From Hydractinia symbiolongicarpus (lineage: Eukaryota; Cnidaria; Hydrozoa; Anthoathecata; Hydractiniidae): 64,000 nt of DNA. Under the pieces are notes generated by a model. The model was given only the letters and a program-made list of their open reading frames with translations, was not told the origin of the DNA and ran no database searches. The stretch spans positions 2,420,001 through 2,484,000 of the forward strand of contig NC_079876.1 in assembly GCF_029227915.1 (NCBI RefSeq). The letters are read 5' to 3'. The position numbers and the translations under genes are program-made. This document shows, one piece after another, positions 37,822 through 49,290 of this stretch (within the stretch, counting starts at the first letter, position 1; each line of letters starts with the position of its first letter).

Positions 37822-38091
37822 TCTCACTATGCGCGGGCAACCTGTAAATATTTTATCTGTCACAATTCGTGCCTGATATGTCAGTGACTAACAAAAAAGC
37901 TGTTAAAAGTTTCCCGGAGCCGTATTTTTGAATAAATTCAATTAAAACGAACCGACAAGGAAACTTGAAATCGACGCTGTGACGTCATTTTTTAGTTTAT
38001 AATATTTTAACAGCTTTTTTTAAGAACAGTCCATCAAAAGCTACGATTTAGCCTAAAAACCGACATGAAAAGTTCTTTCCCCATAGTGAGA
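37822..38091. repeat. Nested inverted repeats in the right subterminal region
   Basis: TCTCACTATG (37822-37831) pairs with CATAGTGAGA (38082-38091), and AAAAAAGCTGTTAAAA (37893-37908) pairs with TTTTAACAGCTTTTTT (38005-38020). Both pairs are exact and nested. CGGGCAAC at 37834-37841 repeats eight bases of the terminal repeat. This may be a foldback, a set of transposase-binding sites, or an older nested miniature element. Confidence 0.75.
37980..37987. promoter_or_regulatory. TGACGTCA palindrome (CRE/ATF-type site)
   Basis: A full 8-base CRE palindrome about 340 bases upstream of the transposase start, inside the loop of the inverted repeat 37893-37908/38005-38020. The match is exact; regulatory use is inference. 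Confidence 0.45.
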
Positions 38092-38118
38092 TCACTACAT
38101 TGGCCTGTTAGGGACTGT

Positions 38119-38134
38119 CCGTAAGTTGCCCGAG
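38119..38134 (-). repeat. Right terminal inverted repeat of the transposon
   Basis: CCGTAAGTTGCCCGAG mirrors the left end base for base. The satellite resumes with TTTTGATGAGACGC immediately afterwards. Confidence 0.95.
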
Positions 38135-38136
38135 TT
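38135..38136. other. Right copy of the probable TT target-site duplication
   Basis: Partner of 30807-30808; the first bases of the TTTTGATGAG flank. Confidence 0.65.
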
Positions 38137-41100
38137 TTGATGAGACGCTGAATAAAAGAAGTTTAATCGCCGGCAAACGAAAACCTGCGATTTCCCGTAA
38201 ATCCCGGACTCGGCCCGTATAGTAAAGAAAGTACCCGGGATATAAACTCATTTCCCGAACGATTTTTTAAATTATTATTTCACCACTAAAACCCATGAGA
38301 CTTGTAGTTTTTTAAAAATGTTTTCATTTTTGATGAGACGCTGAATAAAAGAAGTTTATTCGCATTCAAACGAAAATCCGCGATTTCCCGTAAATCCCGG
38401 ACTCGGCCCGTATAGTCCAAAGTATACAAAGAAAGTACCCCGGGAGTAAACTCATTTTCCGAACGATTTTTTAAATTATTTTTTCACCACTAAAACGCAT
38501 GAGTCTTGTAGTTTTTTAAAAATGATTTCATTTTTGATGAGACGCTGAATAAAAGAAGTTTATTCGCATTCAAACGAAAATCCGCGATTTCCCGTAAATC
38601 CCGGACTCGGCCCGTATAGTCCAAAGTATACAAAGAAAGTACCCCGGGAGTAAACTCATTTTCCGAACGATTTTTTAAATTATTTTTTCACCACTAAAAC
38701 GCATGAGTCTTGTAGTTTTAAAAAATGTTTTCATATTTGATGGGACGCTGAATAAAAGAAGTTTAATCGTCGGCAAACGAAGATCCGCGATTTCCCGTAA
38801 ATCCCGGACTCGGCCCGTATAGTCAAAAGTATACAAAGAAAGTACCCAGGGAGTAAACTCATTTCCCGAACGATTTTTTAAATTATTATTTCACCACTAA
38901 AACGCATGAGTCTTGTAGTTTTAAAAAATGTTTTCCTTTTTGATGAGACGCTGAATAAAAGAAGTTTAATCGCCGGCAAACGAAAACCTGCGATTTCCCG
39001 TAAATCCCGGACTTGGCCCGTATAGTAAAGAAAGTACCCGGGATGTAAACTCATTTCCCGAACGTTTTTTAAAATTATTATTTCACCACTAAAACCCATG
39101 AGACTTATAGTTTTTAAAAATGTTCTCATTTTTGATGAGACGCTGAAAAAAAGAAGTTTATTCGCACTCAAACGAAAATCCACGATTTCACGTAAATCCC
39201 GGACTCGGCCCGTATAGTCCAAAGTATACAAAGAAAGTACCCAGGGAGTAAACTCAATTTCCGAACGATTTTTTAAATTATTTTTTCACCACTAAAACGC
39301 ATGAGTCTTGTAGTTTTAAAAAATGTTTTCATATTTGATGAGACGCTTAATGAAAGAGGTTTAATCGCCGGCAAACGAAATCCCGCGATTTCCCGTAAAC
39401 CCCGGACTCGGCCCGTATAGTCAAAAGTATACAAAGAAAGTACCCAGGGAGTAAACTCATTTTCCGAACGATTTTTTAAATTATTTTTTCACCACTACAA
39501 CGCATGAGACTTGTAGTTTTCAAAAATGTTTTCATTTTTGATGAGACGCTGAATAAAAGAAGTTTATTCGCACTCAAACGAAAATCCGCGATTTCCCGTA
39601 AATCCCGGACTCGGCCCGTATAGTCCAAAGTATACAAAGAAAGTACCCAGGGAGTAAACTCATTTTTCGAACGATTTTTTAAATTATTTTTTCACCACTA
39701 AAACGCATGAGACTTGTAGTTTTCAAAAATGTTTTCATATTTGATGAGACGCTGAATAAAAGAAGTTTAATCGCCGGCAAACGAAAACCTGCAATTTCCC
39801 GTAAATCCCGGACTCGGCCCGTATAGTCGAATGTTTACAAAGAAAGTACCCTGTGAGTAAACTCATTTCCAAAACGATTTTTTAAATTATCTTTTCACCA
39901 CTAAAACGCATGAGACTTGTAGTTTTCAAAAATGTTTTCATTTTTGATGAGACGCTGAATAAAAGAAGTTTAATCGCCGGCAAACGAAAACCCGCCATTT
40001 CCCGTAAACCCCGGACTCGACCCGTATAGTCAAAAGTATACAGAGAAAGTACCCAGGGAGTAAACTCATTTCCCGAACGATTTTTTATATTATTTTTTTA
40101 CCACTAAACGCATGAGACTTGTAGTTTTCAAAAATATTTTCATATTTGATGGGACGCTGAATAAAAGAAGTTTAATCGCCGGCAAACGAAGATCCGCGAT
40201 TTCCCGTAAACCCCGGACTCGGCCCGTATAGTCAAAAGTATACAAAGAAAGTACCCAGGGAGTAAACTCATTTTCCGAACAATTTTTTAAATTATTTTTT
40301 CACCACTACAACGCATGAGACTTGTAGTTTTCAAAAATGTTTTCATTTTTGATGAGACGCTGAATAAAAGAAGTTTAATCGCCGGCAAACGAAAATCCGC
40401 GATTTCCCGCAAATCCCGGACTCGGCCCGTATAGTCCAAAGTATACAAAGAAAGTACCCAGGGAGTAAACTCATTTTCCGAACGATTTTTTAAATTATTT
40501 TTTCACCACTAAAACGCATGAGACTTGTAGTTTTGAAAAATGTTTTCATATTTGATGAGACGCTTAATGAAAGAGGTTTAATCGCCGGCAAACGAAATCC
40601 CGCGATTTCCCGTAAATCCCGGGCTTGGCCCGTATAGTCGAATGTATACAAAGAAAGTACCTAGGGAGTAAACTCATTTCCCGAACGATTTTTTAATTTT
40701 TTTTTTCACCACTAAAACGCATGAGACTTGTAGTTTTCTAAAATGTGTTCATTTTTGATGAGACGCTGAATAAAAGAAGTTTAATCGCCGGCAAACGAAA
40801 ACCCGCCATTTCCCGTAAACCCCGGACTCGACCCGTATAGTCAAAAGTATACAGAGAAAGTACCCAGGGAGTAAACTCATTTCCCGAACGATTTTTTAAA
40901 TTACTTTTTCACCACTAAAACGCATGAGACTTGTAGTTTTTAAAAATGTTTTCATTTTTGATGAGACGCTGAATAAAAGAAGTTTAATCGCCGGCAAACG
41001 AAACCTGCGATTTCCCGTAAATCCTGAACTCGGCCCGTATAGTCCAAAGTATACAAAGAAAGTACCCAGGGAGTAAACTCATTTTCCGAACGATTTTTTA

Positions 41101-42299
41101 AATTATTTTTTCACCACTAAAACGCATGAGTCTTGTAGTCTTAAAAAATGTTTTCATATTTGATGAGACGCTTAATGAAAGAGGTTTAATCACCGGCAAA
41201 CGAAATCCCGCGATTTCCCGTAAATCCCGGGCTTGGCCCGTATAGTCGAATGTATACAAAGAATGTACCTAGGGAGTAAACTCATTTCCCGAACGATTTT
41301 TTAATTATTTTTTTTCACCACTATACCGCATGAGACTTGTAGTTTTTAAAAATGTTTTCATTTTTGATGAGACGCTGAATAAAAGAAGTTTAATCGCCGG
41401 CAAACGAAAACCTGCGATTTCCCGTAAATCCCGGACTCGGCCCGTATTGTCAAAAGTATACAAAGAAAGTACCCAGGGAGTAAACTCATTTCCCGAACGA
41501 TTTTTTAAATTATTTTTTCACCACTAAAACGCATGAGACTTGTAGTTTTCAAAAATGTTTTCATTTTTCATGAGACGCTGAATAAAAGAAGTTTAATCGC
41601 CGGCAAACGAAAACCTGCGATTTCCCGTAAATCCCGGACTCGACCCGTATGGTAAAGAAAGTACCCGGGATGTAAACTCATTTCCCGAACGATTTCTTAA
41701 AATATTTTTTCACCACTAAAACGCATGAGACTTGTAGTTTTCAAAAATGTTTTCATTTTTGATGAGACGCTGAATAAAAGAAGTTTAATCGCCGGCAAAC
41801 GAAAACCTGCGATTTCCCGTAAATCCCGGACTCGGCCCGTATAGTAAAGAAAGTACCCGGGATGTAAACTCATTTCCCGAACGATTTCTTAAAATATTTT
41901 TTCACCACTAAAACGCATGAGACTTGTAGTTTTCAAAAATGTTTTCATTTTTGATGAGACGCTGAATAAAAGAAGTTTAATCGCACTCAAACGAAAATCC
42001 GCGATTTCCCGTAAATCCCGGACTCGGCCCGTATAGTCCAAAGTATACAAAGAAAGTACCCAGGGAGTAAACTCATTTTCCGAACGATTTTTTAAATTAT
42101 TTTTTCACCACTAAAACGCATGAAACTTGTAGTTTTCAAAAATGTTTTCATATTTGATGAGACGCTTAATGAAAGAAGTTTAATCGCCGGCAAACGAAAT
42201 CCCGCGATTTCATGTAAATCCCGGGCTTGGCCCGTATAGTCGAATGTATACAAAGAAAGTACCTAGGGAGTAAACTCATTTCCCGAACGATTTTTTAAT

Positions 42300-44500
42300 T
42301 TTTTTTTTTCACCACTAAAACACATGAGACTTGTAGTTTTTAAGAATGTTTTCATTTTTGATGAGACGCTGAATAAAAGAAGTTTAATCGCCGGCAAACG
42401 AAAACCTGCGATTTCCCGTAAATCCCGGACTCGGCCCGTATTGTCAAAAGTATACAAAGAAAGTACCTAGGGAGTAAACTCATTTCCCGAACGATTTTTT
42501 AAATTATTTTTTCACCACTAAAACGCATGAGACTTGTAGTTTTTAAAAATGTTTTCATTTTTCATAAGACGCTGAATAAAAGAAGTTTAATCGCCGGCAA
42601 ACAAAAACCTGCGATTTCCCGTAAATCCCGGACTCGACCCGTATAGCAAAGAAAGAACCCGGGATGTAAACTCATTTCCCGAACGATTTCTTAAAATATT
42701 TTTTCACCACTAAAACGCATGAGACTTGTAGTTTTCAAAAATGTTTTCATTTTTGATGAGACGCTGAATAAAAGAAGTTTAATCGCCGGCAAACGAAAAC
42801 CTGCGATTTCCAGTAAATCCCGGACTCGGCCCGTATAGTAAAGAAAGTACCCGGGATGTAAACTCATTTCCCGAACGATTTCTTAAAATATTTTTTCACC
42901 ACTAAAACGCATGAGACTTGTATTTTTTAAAAATGTTTTCATTTTTGATGAGACGCTGAATAAAAGAAGTTTAATCGCACTCAAACGAAAATCCGCGATT
43001 TCCCGTAAATCCCGGACTCGGCCCGTATAGTCCAAAGTATACAAAGAAAGTACCCAGCGAGTAAACTCATTTTCCGAACGATTTTTTAAATTATTTTTTC
43101 ACCACTAAAACGCATGAGACTTGTAGTTTTCAAAAATGTTTTCATATTTGATGAGACGCTTAATGAAAGAGGTTTAATCGCCGGCAAACGAAATCCCGCG
43201 ATTTCCCGTAAATCCCGGGCTTGGCCCGTATAGTCGAATGTATACAAAGAAAGTACCTAGGGAGTAAACTCATTTCCCGAACGATTTTTTAATTTTTTTT
43301 TTCACCACTAAAACGCATGAGACTTGTAGTTTTCAAAAATGTTTTCATATTTGATGAGACGCTGAATAAAAGAAGTTTAATCGCACTCAAACGAAAATCC
43401 GCGATTTCCCTTAAATCCCGGGCTTGGCCCGTATAGTCGAATGTATACAAAGAAAGTACCTAGGGAGTAAACTCATTTCCCGAACGATTTTTTAATTTTT
43501 TTTTCACCACTAAAACGCATGAGACTTGTAGTTTTTAAGAATGTTTTCATTTTTGATGAGACGCTGAATAAAAGAAGTTTAATCGCCGGCAAACGAAAAC
43601 CTGCGATTTCCCGTAAATCCGGGACTCGGCCCGTATTGTCAAAAGTATACAAAGAAAGTACCTAGGGAGTAAACTCATTTCCCGAACGATTTTTTAAATT
43701 ATTTTTTCACCACTAAAACGCATGAGACTTGTAGTTTTTAAAAATGTTTTCATTTTTCATAAGACGCTGAATAAAAGAAGTTTAATCGCCGGCAAACAAA
43801 AACCTGCGATTTCCCGTAAATCCCGGACTCGACCCGTATAGCAAAGAAAGTACCCGGGATGTAAACTCATTTCCCGAACGATTTCTTAAAATATTTTTTC
43901 ACCACTAAAACGCATGAGACTTGTATTTTTTAAAAATGTTTTCATTTTTGATGAGACGCTGAATAAAAGAAGTTTAATCGCACTCAAACGAAAATCCGCG
44001 ATTTCCCGTAAATCCCGGACTCGGCCCGTATAGTCCAAAGTATACAAAGAAAGTACCCAGCGAGTAAACTCATTTTCCGAACGATTTTTTAAATTATTTT
44101 TTCACCACTAAAACGCATGAGACTTGTAGTTTTCAAAAATGTTTTCATATTTGATGAGACGCTGAATAAAAGAAGTTTAATCGCACTCAAACGAAAATCC
44201 GCGATTTCCCGTAAATCCCGGACTCGGCCCGTATAGTCCAAAGTATACAAAGAAAGTACCCAGCGAGTAAACTCATTTTCCGAACGATTTTTTAAATTAT
44301 TTTTTCACCACTAAAACGCATGAGACTTGTAGTTTTCAAAAATGTTTTCATATTTGATGAGACGCTGAATAAAAGAAGTTTAATCGCACTCAAACGAAAA
44401 TCCGCGATTTCCCTTAAATCCCGGGCTTGGCCCGTATAGTCGAATGTATACAAAGAAAGTACCTAGGGAGTAAACTCATTTCCCGAACGATTTTTTAATT
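42300..44500 (+). repeat. Block duplications at about 1.2 and 1.0 kb
   Basis: GTTTTTAAGAATGTTTTC occurs near 42336 and 43531. CATTTTTCATAAGACG with CCCGTATAGCAAAG occurs in both following monomers. TTTCCCTTAAATCCCGGG occurs near 43406 and 44407. CCCAGCGAGTAAAC is confined to this region. The copies are partly rearranged relative to each other. Confidence 0.75.
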
Positions 44501-45899
44501 TTTTTTTCACCACTAAAACGCATGAGACTTGTAGTTTTTAAAAATGTTTTCATTTTTGATGAGACGCTGAATAAAAGAAGTTTAATCGCCGGCAAACGAA
44601 AACCTGCGATTTCCCGTAAATCCCGGACTCGGCCCGTATTGTCAAAAGTATACAAAGAAAGTACCCAGGGAGTAAACTCATTTCCCGAACGATTTTTTAA
44701 ATTATTTTTTCACCACTAAAACGCATGAGACTTGTAGTTTTCAAAAATGTTTTCATTTTTGATGAGACGCTGAATAAAAGAAGTTTAATCGCCGGCAAAC
44801 GAAAACCTGCGATTTCCCGTAAATCCCAGACTCGACCCGTATAGTAAAGAAAGTACCTGGGATGTAAACTCATTTCCCGAACGATTTTTTAAAATATTTT
44901 TTCACCACTGAAACGCATGAGACTTGTAGTTTTCAAAAATGTTTTCATATTTAATGAGACGCTTAATGAAAGAGGTTTAATCGCCGGCAAACGAAATCCC
45001 GCGATTTCCCGTAAATCCCGGGCTTGGCCCGTATAGTCGAATGTATACAAAGAAAGTACCTAGGGAGTAAACTCATTTCCCGAACGATTTTTTAATTTTT
45101 TTTTTCACCACTAAAACGCATGAGACTTGTAGTTTTCAAAAATGTTTTCATTTTTGATGAGACGCTGAATAAAAGAAGTTTAATCGCCGGCAAACGAAAA
45201 CCCGCCATTTCCCGTAAACCCCGGACTCGACCCGTATAGTAAAAAGTATACAGAGAAAGTACCCAGGGAGTAAACTCATTTCCCGAACGATTTTTTAAAT
45301 TACTTTTTCACCACTAAAACGCATGAGACTTGTAGGTTTTAAAAATGTTTTCATTTTTGATGAGACGCTGAATAAAAGAAGTTTAATCGCCGGCAAACGA
45401 AACCTGCGATTTCCCGTAAATCCTGAACTCGGCCCGTATAGTCCAAAGTATACAAAGAAAGTACCCAGGGAGTAAACTCATTTTCCGAACGATTTTTTAA
45501 ATTATTTTTTCACCACTAAAACGCATGAGTCTTGTAGTTTTAAAAAATGTTTTCATATTTGATGAGACGCTTAATGAAAGAGGTTTAATCGCCGGCAAAC
45601 GAAATCCCGCGATTTCCCGTAAATCCCGGGCTTGGCCCGTATAGTCGAATGTATACAAAGAATGTACCTAGGGAGTAAACTCATTTCCCGAACGATTTTT
45701 TATTTTTTTTTTTCACCACTAAAACGCATGAGACTTGTAGTTTTTCAAAATGTTTTCATTTTTGATGAGACGCTGAGTAAAAGAAGTTTATTCGCCGGCA
45801 AACGAAAACCTGCGATTTCCCGTAAATCCCGGACTCGGCCCGTATTGTCAAAAGTATGCAAAGAAAGTACCCAGGGAGTAAACTCATTTCCCGAACGAT

Positions 45900-48800
45900 T
45901 TTTTAAATTATTTTTTCACCACTAAAACGCATGAGACTTGTAGTTTTCAAAAATGTTTTCATTTTTCATGAGACGCTGAATAAAAGAAGTTTAATCGCCG
46001 GCAAACGAAAACCTGCGATTTCCCGTAAATCCCGGACTCGACCCGTATGGTAAAGAAAGTACCCGGGATGTAAACTCATTTCCCGAACGATTTCTTAAAA
46101 TATTTTTTCACCACTAAAACATATGAGACTTGTAGTTTTCAAAAATGTTTTCATTTTTGATGAGACGCTAAATAAAAGAAGTTTAATCGCCGGCAAACGA
46201 AAACCTGCGATTTCCCGTAAATCCCGGACTCGACCCGTATGGTAAAGAAAGTACCCGGGATGTAAACTCATTTCCCGAACGATTTCTTAAAATATTTTTT
46301 CACCACTAAAACATATGAGACTTGTAGTTTTCAAAAATGTTTTCATTTTTGATGAGACGCTGAATAAAAGAAGTTTAATCGCCGGCAAACGAAAACCTGC
46401 GATTTCCCGTAAATCCCGGACTCGGCCCGTATAGTAAAGAAAGTACCCGGGATGTAAACTCATTTCCCGAACTATTTCTTAAAATATTTTTTCACCACTA
46501 AAACGCATGAGACTTGTAGTTTTCAAAAATGTTTTCATTTTTGATGAGACGCTGAATAAAAGAAGTTTAATCGCACTCAAACGAAAATCCGCGATTTCCC
46601 GTAAATCCCGGACTCGGCCCGTATAGTCCAAAGTATACAAAGAAAGTACACAGGGAGTAAACTCACTTTCCGATCGATTTTTTAAATTATTTTTTCACCA
46701 CTAAAACGCATGAGACTTGTAGTTTTCAAAAATGTTTTCATATTTGATGAGACGCTTAATGAAAGAGGTTTAATCGCCGGCAAACGAAATCCCGCGATTT
46801 CCCGAAAATCCCGGGCTTGGCCCGTATAGTCAAATGTATACAAAGAAAGTACCTAGGGAGTAAACTCATTTCCCGAACGATTTTTTAATTTTTTTTTTCA
46901 CCACTAAAACGCATGAGACTTGTAGTTTTTAAAAATGTTTTCATTTTTGATGAGACGCTGAATAAAAGAAGTTTAATCGCCGGCAAAGGAAAACCTGCGA
47001 TTTCCCGTAAATCCCGGACTCGGCCCGTATTGTCAAAAGTATACAAAGAAAGTACCCAGGGAGTAAACTCATTTCCTGAACGATTTTTTAAATTATTTTT
47101 TCACCACTAATACGCATGGACTTGTAGTTTTCAAAAATGTTTTCATTTTTCATGAGACGCTGAATAAAGGAAGTTTAATCGTCGGCAAACGAAAACCTGC
47201 GATTTCCCGTAAATCCCTGACTCGACCCGTATAGTAAAGAAAGTACCCGGGATGTAAACTCATTTCCCGAACGATTTCTTAAAATATTTTTTCATCACTA
47301 AAACGCATGAGACTTGTAGTTTTCAAAAATGTTTTCATTTTTGATGAGACGCTGAATAAAAGAAGTTTAATCGCCGGCAAACGAAAACCTGCGATTTCCC
47401 GTAAATCCCGGACTCGGCCCGTATTGTCAAAAGTATACAAAGAAAGTACCCAGGGAGTAAACTCATTTCCCGAACGATTTTTTAAATTATTTTTTCACCA
47501 CTAAAACGCATGAGACTTGTAGTTTTCAAAAATGTTTACATTTTTCATGAGACGCTGATTAAAAGAAGTTTAATCGCCGGCAAACGAAAACCTGCGATTT
47601 CCCGTAAATCCCGGACTCGACCCGTATGGTAAAGAAAGTACCCGGGATGTAAACTCATTTCCCGAACGATTTTTTAAATTATTTTTTCACCACTAAAACA
47701 TATGAGACTTGTAGTTTTCAAAAATGTTTTCATTTTTGATGAGACGCTGAATAAAAGAAGTTTAATCGCCGGCAAACGAAAACCTGCGATTTCCCGTAAA
47801 TCCCGGACTCGGCCCGTATAGTAAAGAAAGTACCCGGGATGTAAACTCATTTCCCGAACGATTTCTTAAAATATTTTTTCACCACTAAAACGCATGAGAC
47901 TTGTAGTTTTCAAAAATGTTTTCATTTTTGATGAGACGCTGAATAAAAGAAGTTTAATCGCACTCAAACGAAAATCCGCGATTTTCCGTAAATCCCGGAC
48001 TCGGTCCGTATAGTCCAAAGTATACAAAGAAAGTACACAGGGAGTAAACTCACTTTCCGAACGATTTTTTAAATTATTTTTTCACCACTAAAACGCATGA
48101 GACTTGTAGTTTTCAAAAATGTTTTCATATTTGATGAGACGCTTAATGAAAGAGGTTTAATCGCCGGCAAACGAAATCCCGCGATTTCCCGTAAATCCCG
48201 GGCTTGGCCCGTATAGTCGAATGTATACAAAGAAAGTACCTAGGGAGTAAACTCATTTCCCGAACGATTTTTTAATTTTTTTTTTCACCACTAAAACGCA
48301 TGAGACTTGTAGTTTTTAAAAATGTTTTCATTTTTGATGAGACGCTGAATAAAAGAAGTTTAATCGCCGGCAAACGAAAACCTGCGATTTCCCGTAAATC
48401 CCGGACTCGGCCCGTATTGTCAAAAGTATACAAAGAAAGTACCCAGGGAGTAAACTCATTTCCTGAACGATTTTTTAAATTATTTTTTCACCACTAATAC
48501 GCATGGACTTGTAGTTTTCAAAAATGTTTTCATTTTTCATGAGACGCTGAATAAAAGAAGTTTAATTGTCGGCAAACGAAAACCTGCGATTTCCCGTAAA
48601 TCCCGGACTCGACCCGTATAGTAAAGAAAGTACCCGGGATGTAAACTCATTTCCCGAACGATTTCTTAAAATATTTTTTCACCACTAAAACGCATGAGAC
48701 TTGTAGTTTTCAAAAATGTTTTCATTTTTGATGAGACGCTGAATAAAAGAAGTTTAATCGCCGGCAAACGAAAACCTGCGATTTCCCGTAAATCCCGGAC

Positions 48801-49290
48801 TCGGCCCGTATTGTCAAAAGTATACAAAGAAAGTACCCAGGGAGTAAACTCATTTCCCGAACGATTTTTTAAATTATTTTTTCACCACTAAAACGCATGA
48901 GACTTGTAGTTTTCAAAAATGTTTACATTTTTCATGAGACGCTGAATAAAAGAAGTTTAATCGCCGGCAAACGAAAACCTGCGATTTCCCGTAAATCCCG
49001 GACTCGACCCGTATGGTAAAGAAAGTACCCGGGATGTAAACTCATTTCCCGAACGATTTCTTAAAATATTTTTTCACCACTAAAACGCATGAGACTTGTA
49101 GTTTTCAAAAATGTTTTCATTTTTCATGAGACGCTGAATAAAAGAAGTTTAATCGCCGGCAAACGAAAACCTGCGATTTCACGTAAATCCCGGACTCGGC
49201 CCGTATTGTCAAAAGTATACAAAGAAAGTACCCAGGGAGTAAACTCATTTCCCGAACGATTTTTTAAATTATTTTTTCACCACTAAAACG
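45900..49290 (+). repeat. Higher-order repeat with a period of 1,387 bases (seven monomers of mixed length)
   Basis: GTACACAGGGAGTAAACTCAC occurs near 46647 and 48034. ACTAATACGCATGGACTTG occurs near 47106 and 48493. Plus-strand open stretches start at 46913/48300 and 47307/48694. All offsets are 1387. An additional two-monomer (395-base) duplication follows (48694 to 49089). The period fits a mix of 203-base and about 192-base monomers. Confidence 0.8.

Larger units (their letters stand above)
37639..38118 (-). promoter_or_regulatory. 5' flanking region of the transposase gene
   Basis: This is 480 bases between the start codon and the right terminal repeat with no convincing coding frame. 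It contains the TATA-like box, the CRE palindrome and the nested inverted repeats listed separately. The promoter of the gene is expected here by position. Confidence 0.5.
30809..38134 (-). mobile_element. 7.3-kb DNA transposon with 16-base terminal inverted repeats, superfamily unassigned
   Basis: This 7,326-base segment is the only sequence in the window that is not satellite. Its two ends are perfect inverted repeats of 16 bases. The left flank ends in CATTT and the right flank starts TTTTGATGAG. Undisturbed monomers read CATTTTTGATGAG with five Ts, so the seven Ts around the element imply a 2-base TT duplication. It carries one minus-strand, nine-exon transposase gene, plus subterminal repeats at both ends. 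The short duplication does not fit 8-base (hAT, P), TTAA (piggyBac) or TA (Tc1) elements. The ends do not start with CACT as in typical CACTA elements. The target-duplication length is ambiguous because it falls in a T-run. Confidence 0.93.

Noticed and set aside
37649-37876. 75-codon plus-strand frame near the right transposon end
   Set aside because: Lies over the transposase promoter region and inverted repeats, with no motif or homologous pattern.
30809-38134. Assignment to P, hAT, piggyBac, Tc1/mariner or KDZ transposons
   Set aside because: Target duplication length (about 2 bases in a T-run), terminal sequence and protein motifs do not fit; no THAP or BED finger, TTAA or TA site was seen.
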